From assembly GCA_947579665.1 (NCBI GenBank), contig OX388347.1, positions 19,336,562-19,400,561 of the forward strand: DNA of 64,000 bases. Reading direction: 5' to 3'. The position numbers and the translations under genes are program-made. This document shows, piece by piece, positions 44,787-56,144 of this stretch. This DNA comes from Sympetrum striolatum (lineage: Eukaryota; Arthropoda; Insecta; Odonata; Libellulidae). Positions within the stretch are counted from its first letter, which is position 1; every line of letters starts with the position of its first letter. The notes beneath the pieces were generated by a model that was given only the letters and a program-made list of their open reading frames with translations, was not told where the DNA came from and made no database searches.

Positions 44787-47430
44787 ATTTACAATATTTT
44801 GAAAGATTTATTGATTTGATGTAAAAACTTAAACATTCCATAAAAATTATTAAGTGATTCACTGGATTTATCGTAGAATTATCAGTCGTTGTTTTGAAAT
44901 AGTATGGCTTAAAACACTGCAATATAATCTTGACTGGCTAAAACGAATCCCTAATTTATTTATCTTGGAGAGAAAATTCATAAATTTTCTTCCTAATACG
45001 TAATTTATGCGAAATGGCTCCCTTCAGGCATTTAAATATCGAAAGTACGAGAGTACGGAGAATTTTCAATCTCTTATAAATTTGTATGTTTCAAATTTTT
45101 TGTCGCAGTTTTATTCTGCGTAATATTCCTACAAATCAATGCAAAAAATAGTATTTTTGCAATTTTTTCTCTTCTTAATATAAAATTACCTTCTATATAA
45201 GTCTGCCTACTAATATCGGTACTGAAGTAATAATAAATAACGAAAAAAATCCCCCCTTTTACCTGTTTCATTGATGGGAAATTTTCCGTTTGCTGCCATA
45301 CAGTTGGGGCAAGGTTTGTCGTTTATTTTTGTCACGTTCGTCAAGTCAAACCGATATTAATAAGCTGACCGGTACTCCCTTAAACTACGCAAATGTTTAC
45401 GATGTTGCCGTTCAATGTCGTGGTATTTGTAATCCATAGGTGATCGATGCCTAATCTTTGCCAATTGAAACTGTTAAGTCGAGCCCTATGCTCACTCGTT
45501 TGCAAAGATTGGTCACAACAAGACAGTTGGTCGGCTGAATCACATCAATTGGTGACTCGAATTGGAATCGCGACCTCTTGATAGGGACTCGCTGATCTCC
45601 ATGTCTGTGATTGATAGACGGATTTTTCAGTTTATGACGCCTGGTTATTGACTCGCCATTTTATCTTCCAAGGCACGAATGATAATTCATATTATAGATG
45701 CAATGTCACCGTTAAGACTTTTTGCGGCACGCCAGCGTGTTGTCAAAATATTCTCGTAAAATGTGCCCCTATGATAGAAATAGCTCATCGCTTAGGTAAT
45801 TTTCGGCTTCCCTTTAATGCAAACTGTTTCTTTCTCACGAATTGTGGTCGACGGCCCAAATAAGGGTCGCGACCCCTGCTTCGGAAGCCATTTCAAGGAT
45901 CATTAGAATCAGTAAATTGTTTGCGTTATTGTTGAATGGGAAATAGCCTTCGGTTGTCGGCAAGTCCCTTTTGCCGTAAGGGAAAGACTCCTCCAGGCGT
46001 AGCGAATCGTTTCCTCGCGTAATCGCAGTCTCCTGTTTCGCGCGGCGTGTGCTTTCCGTGATGCGTGACGCCCTCTCTCTGCTCCTCGGAATCACGTTGT
46101 CGTCGACAGCTCCATCTTGCTTTCGACTCCTACTGGTCTACAGGGGGAATATGCGTAAATTTTAAACAAGCTTTGGATACCGATTCGGCAACCGAATCGA
46201 TTACCGAAGCCGTGACAAATGTTCGCTTTTGAGCGATCTCGTAAGCTCAATCGACTCGCCACAGTTCGATTCGATCAGATTTTCTAAGTGAGGTTGCAGA
46301 CTTTGAAAGAAGTGATGTCGTCACCGTTTCCAGTCAATTGAATTGAAATTTATATAAAATGCTCATCCCTTCAGTTGTGACGTATTTTCGACTCGGGTTG
46401 CGGATGCCGAAGCCTAAATAATTTATCCATCAACCTCCCATGTTGACGATCCGTCGTTTTAGGGTCCCTCGAAAGCCTTTGGCTGTTGAGAAGTTTTGGA
46501 AGACTTCATGTTTCACTAAGATTCCCTGTGGAGATTTGTATGTTCGATGGTTTTTCCCAGAATTTTTTCATGATTCTAAGGTATTAAGTGAAATGCATGT
46601 CTTGGATGGCGTGTGAAAAGGGTTCATAATCGCTAACATCTTACCTTAACTATCGCTTAGTTTTCAGTTGGCTTCTCCGAAACACTAAGGAGAAATTGAC
46701 CAGAACTAATAATCAGTCCCAGCTATTGTTTTCACGTGGCGTTTCTTTTTCGCAGTGTTGATTTCTAACGGGTCCTCGTTCGTTGTTAACTGGAATTACA
46801 AAATAATCTTCTCAATCTAGGAATTTAATATAGATATCCTCTTCTGGAGCGAATTTCTCCAAGGCGACAGTATTATTTTCTATGAAAATCATTTTCGGCA
46901 TTGAGCAGTAAAAGGTTCCGTACGAAATTCTTTTGGAATATATCCATTTCTTAAGTATTTGAAATGGGAGATGGCAAATCTGGTATTTAGAGAAATTAGT
47001 TTGAATCAATAATTTTCCAACTTATTTGAAATCGTCCTACCGATACTCGGGCAAAATTTATCAGCATAAATATTCGTAAGATTCGCCTGAAAAATATATA
47101 AGCGCTCAATATTTTTTTGCGAAAACAACGATTAAATTCAGGCCTCATTTCCTAGTAGTTTAACTTTTAATGCAGCGAAATGTTTAGAGTGTACAACCCA
47201 GAACTCGCAGCGGTCTACTCAAATAGGTCCTTGCGCCTGATTTACCTAATTTTTCAGCTTAACTGTGTGTGAAACCTTAAAATGTTGTAAATTGTGCACG
47301 AAGTCAGTGTCGCATCAAAATTATGTCATTAATTCCAAAGACTCGGCTACCGATCCACTCCCACGTCTTTACCATAAAATTTTAAATGCTAGGAAAAGGG
47401 TTATGGTGATTTTAAAAGTTGCGGTGAAGC
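44787..47430. other. No gene supported
   Basis: AT-rich to 45300, then more mixed. A GC-richer piece at 45820-46130 is open for 86 codons on the minus strand, with nothing recognisable. Local inverted strings near 46176 (CCGATTCGGCAACCGAATCG) form a minor palindrome. Confidence 0.4.
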
Positions 47431-47436
47431 ATAGGA

Positions 47437-47553
47437 AAATTTCCGAGGAGGAACGGATGTGAAAGAAGTCTGACGGGGCTCGAACTCGGATCTCTCAATT
47501 ACCGGTTGGTTCCTCGTCAGACTTCTTTCAAGTCCGTTCCTCCTCGGAAATTT
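47437..47553. mobile_element. Foldback element carrying a tRNA-like T-arm
   Basis: Arms 47437-47478 and 47512-47553 pair over 39 of 42 bases around a 33-base loop. The right arm on the plus strand ends CAGACTTCTTTCAAGTCCGT, the same tail that follows the tRNA-like core at 50.2 kb (TAGACTTTTTTCAAGTCCGT). Read on the minus strand, loop plus left arm give GAGATCCGAGTTCGAGCCCC, a B-box/T-arm. It is therefore a snap-back version of the same SINE family. I did not find convincing target duplications or the one-sided module. Confidence 0.7.
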
Positions 47554-47555
47554 CG

Positions 47556-48900
47556 AAATGGTTCAAACTTATTCGTAAGACCCGAAAGTGCAGTATCGAG
47601 ACGGAGGACTTCTGGAGTAAAGAAAAATTAAGAAGAAGGAATTTCTTTAGTGTTCTCAAGCGTAATCTCTTACAACGTCCAGCATCTTTTCGGAGGCGGT
47701 GGCGGAAACTCTTCTGGTAGAGGAAGCGCCTTTGTTCTGATCCGTCGTCACGGGATGTGGAGGGAGAAGCAGAGCGTGCAGATCTGCACAGTGTTGTCTT
47801 CCCCCTGGCGGTGTAGGAAGATCGAATGTTTGTTTCGAAATTAATGTGCAAAGACCGGTTACTTATGCATACACGTATCGTCTAAATGCCTTTGACATGG
47901 GATTAAGTGCCCAAAAAATTGTGTTGAATCAATCGAGCGTGGATGAAGAAAAGATTATACTTACTTACAAGTTATACTCCATCTGTTCCTAATCCAATAT
48001 ATCGTGGGGTTAAAGGGAAGGCAGACATCTATTCTAGAGTAAGGTCTTCCATATCGTAGTAATGGTAAACACGTGGCGTCCTTCCGGAAACCCAATACGT
48101 CGGAGTAATGTCGTGTGTCAAGTAGCGACATTTCTTTTCGGTTCGTAAAATTTACGAGCTTGAGAAATTTGTCGTTTTGCCATGAGTTTATTTCCGCATC
48201 ATTAATTTTATTTTGTGATTTGCTTACTCGATTTTATGTGACTAATTTACTGATGTTTACCCATTTGTCGAGCCCAACGATTTAAATTGGAAAATTTGGA
48301 GATAATTACGGAATTTACAAAATACTGTAAATTAATCGGATGTCGTTGAATGAAACAACTTCTGTTTTTTGTTTAAAAATAACTTTTTTCCAGAGAAAAG
48401 AATTTCTTCATTGAAATAACTCCATGGAGGTACCCGATTAGTGTTCAATAGCCCGTTTACCTTTGATTTAAATGGGGGTTAGCGTTAGGAAGTGCATCTG
48501 GCAGTCAAAATAACTGCCCAAACATAATTGATTATTGTCATTAGTGGGACTCATAAGTGATGGGAATAAAAAGAGTAATAAAATGTTAGATTAGATAATC
48601 GATGGAGATAGAGTGTGGAATGGCATATTATGAGGCGGCTTTGGAAAAATATGGAACAGAATATATATAATATATTCTGAAGAAATCAAGTTTTAATTGG
48701 AAGATTGATTACTAACGTTTGCGTTGATTATTTTACTACTTATATTAGATAAGATAGCAAATGTATTAATGTTTAAGAAAACTTTTCATATTCCTGCTAT
48801 GAAAATATGTAAGGTATATTTTATTGAAAAAATACAATATAAACAACATTATCATCGTGTAGAGAAACCATTGCATCATAATGAAAATTCTTCGGTCGCG
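47556..48900. other. No gene seen
   Basis: A 107-codon minus frame (47528-47851) overlaps the foldback arm and is not credible. GGAGGCGGTGGCGG at about 47693 is a small G-rich patch. Confidence 0.45.
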
Positions 48901-48915
48901 CTTATTTATAGAAAA

Positions 48916-49053
48916 TTTAAGAGTGAAGAAAAACTAAGTAATATCCACAGATTTGAAAAAATAGACTAAACAAAAAATGTGTGGGTATTACTAAGTTTTT
49001 CTTCACTCTTCGGTATGTCTTTCCACGAAGTGCGGTCAAATAATTTAGAATTA
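48916..49053 (-). mobile_element. Hairpin retro-insertion H4
   Basis: Direct repeats ATTTATAGAAAA (48904-48915) and ATTTATTGAAAA (49054-49065), one mismatch in 12. Arms 48919-48943 and 48986-49010 are a perfect 25-bp inverted repeat with a 42-base loop. Read on the minus strand the module contains GACCGCACTTCGTGGAAAG, sharing ACTTCGTGG with H2, and enters the stem at ACCGAAGAGTGAAG. The module thus links this insertion to H1-H3 although the stem is largely new. Confidence 0.75.
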
Positions 49054-49065
49054 ATTTATTGAAAA

Positions 49066-50080
49066 CTTTCAATATCATCTCAGTTGTTGCTTTTCCTCTG
49101 TAGAATGAGATATTGAAGTAGTCTCCATTGAAGCCAAATGCTTTGTTAGGTTTACCAGGACCATGTATTTGATATTTGAATGGAAAAAGTCAACTTATAT
49201 TGTAATGTAGCTTGAAACAATAGGTAAGAGCTCAGTTGAGAAGCACTTCCGTATCTGACAGTAAGTAAGCTGTTAGTAAGCGTTGCATTAAAGTTTCTCT
49301 GATGGCTCTCTTATTCCACTGCGACTATCATTGTCCCTCCTTCTAAGGATAGCGTCTCCGTAGTGTACACACTTCGTCAGAGTTATTTACGACAGAAGCA
49401 TATGGGGGAATGAACCAGCGGATCCTTACTTCCGCTGTATCAGAGTGACTAACAACGCCTTCCTCCCTTCTTATTTGGAATTGGTGGGGAAGGGAAGGAA
49501 ATAGCGCCTTGGTGGTATTTTTAAGGGGTGTTAATGGATGCGGGACTCAGAGAAGAAATATGTGGCCTAAATCAATCAGATAAAGTTTTCTGTAGGATTA
49601 GTCTTTGATTAGGAATACTATTGGTGAAGTGCTGGATGCAGTTGTTCGAACTCGGAGAAAATAGAATAATTTATTCAAGCAATACAACGTATGCGGAACT
49701 AATTCGCGGTAGAAAGTAATGAATATAAATATCCGTGTAATACATTGCCTCCATAATAACTGCATAGTGGTAGGGTTTTGCATATTATCTGCCTTGTGTT
49801 TCTTTATCGATTTTTTTCAGTTTGGTTTTGGAAGGGTTGACATTGAATTGGAAATTTAAAGACCCCGGAAACGAATACTGTCTTTTTTTTCGTTTTCATC
49901 GTGCTTGGTTTTTTTCTTTGCTTTCTTAAACTTAAATATGAAATATATCTATTGATATACTGACTACCACTGAAGATCTCTGGATAGATTATTGTCATTT
50001 TCAACCGTGTCACATGTGCATGCATATCCGTAAATTATCAATTCGTCTAACAAAATCTACGCTTGAATTCCAATTGTTTA
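49066..50080. other. No gene seen
   Basis: Short frames of about 60-73 codons only; no repeats recognised. Confidence 0.45.
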
Positions 50081-50093
50081 GAATCAATAATAA

Positions 50094-50292
50094 AGGAAAG
50101 GGTAAAGGGTAAATTGCATATAAGGGCGTGCACCCAGGAAAAATCCAAAGGAAAACTGGACTTGAAAAAACGGCTTGTTGAAATGTTATCTTGGTAGCCT
50201 AGTGGTTAAGGAAACCTCCCGGTTAAAGGAAGATCCCGGGTTCGATTCCCGGCCCAGTTAGACTTTTTTCAAGTCCGTTTTTCCTTGGGATT
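50094..50292 (+). mobile_element. Hairpin retro-insertion H6 with a tRNA-like sequence in its loop
   Basis: Exact 12-bp direct repeats AATCAATAATAA at 50082-50093 and 50293-50304. The module (50094-50141) contains TTGCATATAAGGGCGTGCAC. The arms 50142-50170 and 50264-50292 pair 26 of 29 bases. The loop holds a tRNA-derived sequence: A box TAGCCTAGTGGTTAAGG (about 50198), then GATCCCGGGTTCGATTCCCG with a full B box. Spacing suits a pol III promoter, but acceptor pairing is poor, so it is a SINE core rather than a tRNA gene. The right arm is the tail of the simple SINE copy at 29.2 kb. The design suggests a SINE transcript copied back on itself before or during integration. Confidence 0.85.
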
Positions 50293-50304
50293 AATCAATA
50301 ATAA

Positions 50305-52105
50305 TTTGTGAAATCGATGTAGTCAAAAACCGAAGGCAGTAACAGGGTAGTTTGACTTAAAAGCTGAATAAGTAGTAAAACTGATTTTAAGTAATGGAAT
50401 ATCTTCCTTAAATTGCATCGAAAAGGTTTAACCATGTCCAGTTTCGGACATTAATGTGTGAATGCAGCAATAGTGATGCTTTTTTTCATGGAGATTATTG
50501 AAACAATATATGGCATACCAGTTGCAACTAATGTTCCGTCTCGTTGGGAAATTGAACTGGGATTGTAGAATCTTAGTGAAGGAAAAGCTATAATGTGAGG
50601 TTAGATTACAATTACTACCGCAATAAATAAAAAGTTTCGAAGCGATGATCAAAGTCTAGTTCAGTAAGAAATGATAGTCAAAATAGAATAAGTCAACTAT
50701 TGAGAAGCGAATTAATGTTACCTCAAATCGCCCACGCTTATCTATTACTTGGCGTAAACTATGCATTATTTTACATTTGGATGTTGTATTACGAAGTGTG
50801 TTGTCAAAAGTCTCAGGTAGTGAATATCATTTCCCGTACAAGAATGTTTATAGCCACGTCGTTCCCATACGCCTCGTCGTAAAATCTTTCACATCGTTGA
50901 TCCAAAAACATCTTTTCCTCGCCCTCGCGCATGCTTTATATCCCGAGCATTATTTTTGGTCGTAGTCTGTCACTTCTTATGCTTTTTATTGTATTTATAT
51001 CACACTCCGAGTTGCTTTCTCAGCCTATTTTTTTGTCCTTCTTTCATAGGCTCGATATATCCTGTATGGTGACAGCTGGTTCTCTTCCTTGTTCTTTTCT
51101 TATCCTTTATATCCCTTCAGCACTCTCACTTAAGCGTGCTTTATTTGCTATCGTCTTGTGTTTTGTCTTCCGATTCTTTTTCGGTCGATTTCCGGAATGC
51201 ATTTAAATAATAGTCGTTAATTTCAGGAAGGTTCGCAGGTTTTCACGCCCTCCCTGAAATTCGTCTTCCTTCAGTATGCGTATTTTTCATGTTGAATTTC
51301 TCTGCTTGAACCCACGAACTTTTCCCTTCTTCAGAAATGCTTCCGTTTCATATTTTTTCCTTAAATTCCTTAACACTTTGAGTACGGGTCTCTGAGATTC
51401 CCATTTTTTGCCCAGACCTTCTAATACACTACTTTAAGATTGTAACTTCTCTATATTTTCTTCTGATATACTTTTTGAAGTCTGATGTGAAGAAATAAAA
51501 AATGTAGCGTTACAATAATAAAATAGTTTTTCATTAGTTAGAAAGAAAGCGAAAATTGCCGCGGCCCGTAAGCTATGAACTACGAGGAAAACTCCGTACA
51601 AGCTAATTTCGGCGTATGGCATTGGGTGTAACACGTTTACTCTGTTTTCCGAATCGATTGCACCCTACAAAGAGGCTTGGATTAATAATAAACATATCGA
51701 CATTCCAGTAAAGTTCAGTAAAACTTTAATTTAGCTACTCAATTTTCCCAGCAAAACTGATTTCAATTTTTCGATTCAAAAAATCTCTCGGGAAATCTCT
51801 TTATAGCGTTGAATAAGCTTTTCACTAATTTTTACCACCGTTTACCTTTGGATTACTGTTCGGACCTTTTTTTCGATTCGGAATTATAAGTACTGTGTTT
51901 TCAATTGCATCATTGTTTATCTATGACTTCTAATGACATGAATATCATTCTGAGAAACAGTGTATCGGTGAAAATGAGGCAAGACAGAGTGGTAGTTAAG
52001 TTTGGTGAAGTCAGCAGTAGGAAATTAAGACTTGAGTGCTTTTCAGTAGTGTAACTTTAGCAGATTGAGTTGTAAAATATCTACGTTGTTAAAGTGACGG
52101 TAGAA
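50305..52105. other. No gene supported
   Basis: Plus frames between 50700 and 51206 (up to 91 codons) are hydrophobic and pyrimidine-driven, overlapping each other in different phases. No splice or domain support. Confidence 0.4.
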
Positions 52106-52114
52106 GGGACAGAA

Positions 52115-52521
52115 AATTTATGCTCCCTAGCTAGAGAAGCTTTCCTCTAAAAGGTACACCTGTTAAAAGTAGACATACTCGAATTTTATGAATGCATTCT
52201 TTGTTTGGAGTGTGACTTTATATGGAAGTGAGACGTGGATGATAAGCAGCACGAAGAAGAGGAGATGGAAGCGTTTGAAATGTGGTCTTATAGAAGAATG
52301 CCCGTGGTAACGAGGTTAGACAGGGTCACAATTGTTAAGGAGCTGAACCGACTTGAATAGAAGACTTATGGAGGCAAGTGTAAAGTTAGAAATAGACTTA
52401 TAGGATGCACATTGAGACGTTGTGGACTGGTCAGTTTATTTCTTGAAGGAAGAATAGGAAAGGGTTAATATGGAGGAGGAAATGCAGGCATGGGTATGGT
52501 GAATAGGTCAAAGGGCAAATA
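52115..52521 (+). pseudogene. Decayed 3' end of a non-LTR retrotransposon ORF
   Basis: Across shifting frames the translation follows the C-terminal part of a LINE protein: LCSLAREAFL, then FFVWSVTLYGSETWM (from 52188), then EEMEAFEMWSYRRM with RLDRVTIVKELNRLE, then KVRNRLIGCTLRRCGLVSLF and EGRIGKG. The order W-S-V-x-L-Y-G-S-E-T-W, EAFEMWxYRRM, DRVTNEEVL, LxxxLRH-GLxxxxLEGRI is well known from insect and other animal LINEs. At least two frameshifts and several stops are present. The clade (L1-like versus RTE-like) cannot be settled from this part. Confidence 0.7.
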
Positions 52522-52524
52522 GAT

Positions 52525-54950
52525 TGAATTGGGTATTGGATGCTGCAGCTATGCGGAGCACAAGAAGCGGGCAGTCGATGGAGTTGCTCGGACGGATTAT
52601 CAAACCGGTCTATTGTTTGCAACGAAAGAAACGACAACACGGTTTCAAACTGCGATGATTATGGTAGCATTAAACGTGCGAGGTATCTTTACACTGTGGT
52701 ACTTACGACATACTACTACATACATACTCGTGCATGGCGAAGATGAGGTGATAGTAATGCCCAGTAAATTGGTATGAAACCTCAATAAAATTTCCGGGAA
52801 TTAAATCAGATTATTGTTTATTATTATTTTAAATTTATTCGCTACAGTTGGGTTAATATTTCAGTAGCAATATTATTGGCTATTAAACGATATTTCAGTA
52901 CTGGAATACTATCCTATAAAATAACATGTACAATACTAATTGGGTTTTATTAGTAATTGATCTAATTTGCACGATTCATGTTATTTATCTGTAACCGTGT
53001 CAGATCAAAATTATTGATAATTATGATTATTGTGATAAAAGTTTATTGATCATTGCGGTACATATATATCTTTTGAAATCAACTATAATCGATCTCAGGA
53101 TAGATATTTCTCTTACCACTGATACATTTTCTCTTAAAAGCTTAGGTATACAATACAATTTAATTTTTATCAGCCATAATTTCTTACTAAACGTATTTAC
53201 CTTCCTAGTTTTCTCGGGGTTATCATTTCGTTAGTTTGCTGCTTTAGCAAGTACTGATTAGTTTTGAATTATAAAACATTTTATTTCATTCATCACTTCT
53301 TCCATTATTATTTATAGCTTTGAATTTTGCTGTTCATTTGATGGCGATTTCAGTTTCCTATATGTCTATTTAGTTATTCGAAAATGAACTCACCTCCCTT
53401 GTCTTCGTGGAAGATGCGCTGCTTCCTTCGCAAGCGATTTTCTTCCTCTCTGTGTAACTGAGCGTCACGTACGAAATCTGGTGCAATTAATATCCTTAGC
53501 AGAAACGTTGTTCATTTCTCAGACCGAATTCCACTTCGTCCCGATACTGCATTCCACTCATCCGTAACTTTTGCTTTCCCTTTCACTTCTCTTGCAACTT
53601 CCTCCACCGACGTTCTCAACTTCATCCGTTTTACCTGGAAGTACAGTATATGTGCAATTTCTGTCGGTATTCCTTTAATTGCTGTTACAAATTTTCTCAT
53701 ACTCGTGGTGATAATGTCTAAGTCCATGGGTAAATATAAGAATTAAAACCGCTAATCTACCTTCCCAGTTGATAAATTTATTTTAGTTATCGTATGTATA
53801 ATTTATTTAAAAATATCTTTTTATAAACGCTTGATATTTAAATTTCTCGGAGTCGGTATTAAAGGCTGAAGCTGATTTATAATGAGCTGAATTATATTAC
53901 TGTTAAAATATTTTCCAAACATTGTCAGATTTAACTCCGTATACCCTAAATTGTTTCGGTCCATTATGAATAACTCTTTTTAAATAACTATTAATGGGAA
54001 TAGATGGAGAATCTTCAATCCAAGATTTTAAAATCGAGATTACTTGCCTTAGATATTTAACTTACAACCTGAACATATAGTTTCGAAAAAAGTTGACACC
54101 TTTAATTTAACGTTAGTTAATCCATAAAAGATATCGAATAACAATATTTACTAACGATAAAGATAATTTACTTTTGTTGGCAAATGAATATTTTATTGTG
54201 ATCTAACTATCCCTATCTTATACGCTGTGAGGAGGGAGTAATAAATATGTATTTTGAATTTCTATTTAGAACACTACTTATTTTTCTATTTTATGGTGTT
54301 ACATCTTCCTATATTATTTTTAGAATTTTGTCGTATATTTATTTATCACAACACTTGAAAATGGGTCCTCCTTAAAATTTTTCAGATTTATAGGAATTGG
54401 AACTAGAAATTTGCCTTGCGAAAATAATTAATTAATGAATTATTCCATCGTGTGCCAGAAAATGTTTTTGGGGAAGAGAGGAATACCATCTCTAGTAAAG
54501 TTAATGAGAGAATTCTCAAATTCGCTTTGTGATTTTCATTTTATTTTCACATGCTAATTTCTCAAATACGTTTTATTATCTCCATTATCATATTCTAAAT
54601 TAAGAAAAACAGCTAACGAAATCGAGATCAGAAAGTTCCATCTTACGTCGACCATGGTACGATATGTCTCCGCGCAGTTTCCTCAGCTCACAGTTAAGAA
54701 TATTCTCGAGTCTTCACTCTCATCCTCACCTCTCGTGATCTTGCGTTTGTTTGCATTTATCGTTGTCCCATTTTTATCCGACCTCCTCTTCGTACTTCAG
54801 CGCATTCTCGCAGTTCCAAGGGTCGAATTTGATTTGAGTGTTGTCGCCAAACTCGTTTACTTTTCCTATGCGATGAACCTATACACCTTACTCATTTTCC
54901 TCTAGTGTTGAAAGGCAAGAGAACAGCTTTCACAATTTCCATGGATATGA
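52525..54950. other. No gene seen
   Basis: AT-rich with short frames. A GC-richer bit at 53400-53720 and an 83-codon frame at 54654-54905 have no recognisable motif. Confidence 0.4.
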
Positions 54951-54957
54951 CTGAATT

Positions 54958-55140
54958 TTTAAAACCAATATTTTATTAAATCAATATATAATTAAACCAA
55001 TTTGTAATTTAACCAATATATTATTTAACCAATATATAATTAAACCAACGTATAATTAAACCCATATATAATTAAACTAATATGTTACTAAACCAATATA
55101 TTATCAAGCCAACACATTATTAAACCAATATCATTACAAT
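54958..55140. repeat. Satellite-like array, unit about 17 bp
   Basis: Some ten units of AAACCAATATATAATT(A), with substitutions such as AAACCAACGTATAATTA and AAACTAATATGTTACTA. The array is followed by AAATTGGTTTTTAAATATTG, a partial inverted copy of the unit. Confidence 0.8.
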
Positions 55141-56005
55141 ATAAATTGGTTTTTAAATATTGGTTTCATTATAATTAATTGAATCGGATGGCACTTTGTG
55201 GGACCCCATAAATCTTTTATTCCATTAATTCCCTTCCAAATTCACTTCATTATTCTTTAACCTTGGTTTTATTGCTGAGGAACATCATCGTGTGATATAT
55301 AACTGGATGATCACCGTTCTTGTAGGTCGTCCAATGGAATTATATTGCGAAATTCGCCAATTAACTGCAATAGTGCAAATTGTTCATTATTTCCATAAGT
55401 TCAAGCCGGAAACTGCTGCTGATCTTACGTGATTGTGAACGACTATTTTTAATTGTAGTTCTGTTGGATAGTCTGGCGAAATATTTTCTCTTAACAATTG
55501 TGGCCTTAATTGTGATGAAATAGGTGGATGTGCTATCTGTATTGTATCCGGATCCCTTCAACTAGATCTTGAATTGGATTGGAAGATGATGCTGTAATCC
55601 AAATAATGAGCCACAGTAACAAAGATATAATTCTACCTAGCAATTTCAATCAAAACTGTGTAAATGATTTACTAAAAATGTTATTGAAGAGAGATTCATA
55701 ATTTCTGGGAACATTTCAGGTACTAAGCTTCACAAAACAGAGGTAGGTATACATGGTAATTTTTGATAAAATGTGCTATAAAGTATTCTCTAAAAAATAA
55801 TTGAATAAGTGATATTTATTAAAATCATAAAATAATAAACATAGCATATTATCTTTAACAATCGGATCTTTGCCTTCCAAAAAATCTAAACACTCTCAAA
55901 AATTGAAAAAAGTCTTGGACCTCCATTTTTTCCCTTGAAATAGACCCTCTGTAAATCTATATGGATCTCTGGGACTCCATATCAACCACTTTGGGAACCT
56001 ATTCT
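55141..56005. other. No gene seen
   Basis: ATCAACCACTTTGGGAACCT at 55981 resembles one end of a hAT-type element, but no partner end was found. Confidence 0.4.
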
Positions 56006-56009
56006 TTTA

Positions 56010-56143
56010 TGTCATTTTTCAGTATCATTCGTGCCTCAGTACCTTTCATCTCATCTCAGCAATGAGCAAGAAAGTATCAAAAATAAATTAAAGATACCTT
56101 TACTTCCATCCTGTACCAAAAGACAAGTGAAATGTATTTCATT
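56010..56143 (-). repeat. Dispersed repeat family R1, copy 7 (left part only)
   Basis: On the minus strand: CTTGTCTTTTGGTACAGGAT, then AAGGTATCTTTAATTTATTT, then GGTACTGAGGCACGAATGAT. The right half of R1 is missing. Confidence 0.55.
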
Positions 56144-56144
56144 C

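Noticed and set aside
47528..47851. 107-codon frame on the minus strand
   Set aside because: It overlaps the arm of the foldback SINE and shows no protein family features.
50185..50265. Functional tRNA gene on the plus strand
   Set aside because: A and B boxes are good, but acceptor ends do not pair properly, the anticodon arm is not convincing, and the sequence sits in a hairpin element with SINE tail.
55975..56005. CCACTTTGGGAACCT as a hAT element end
   Set aside because: Only one end-like string; no matching opposite end found nearby.
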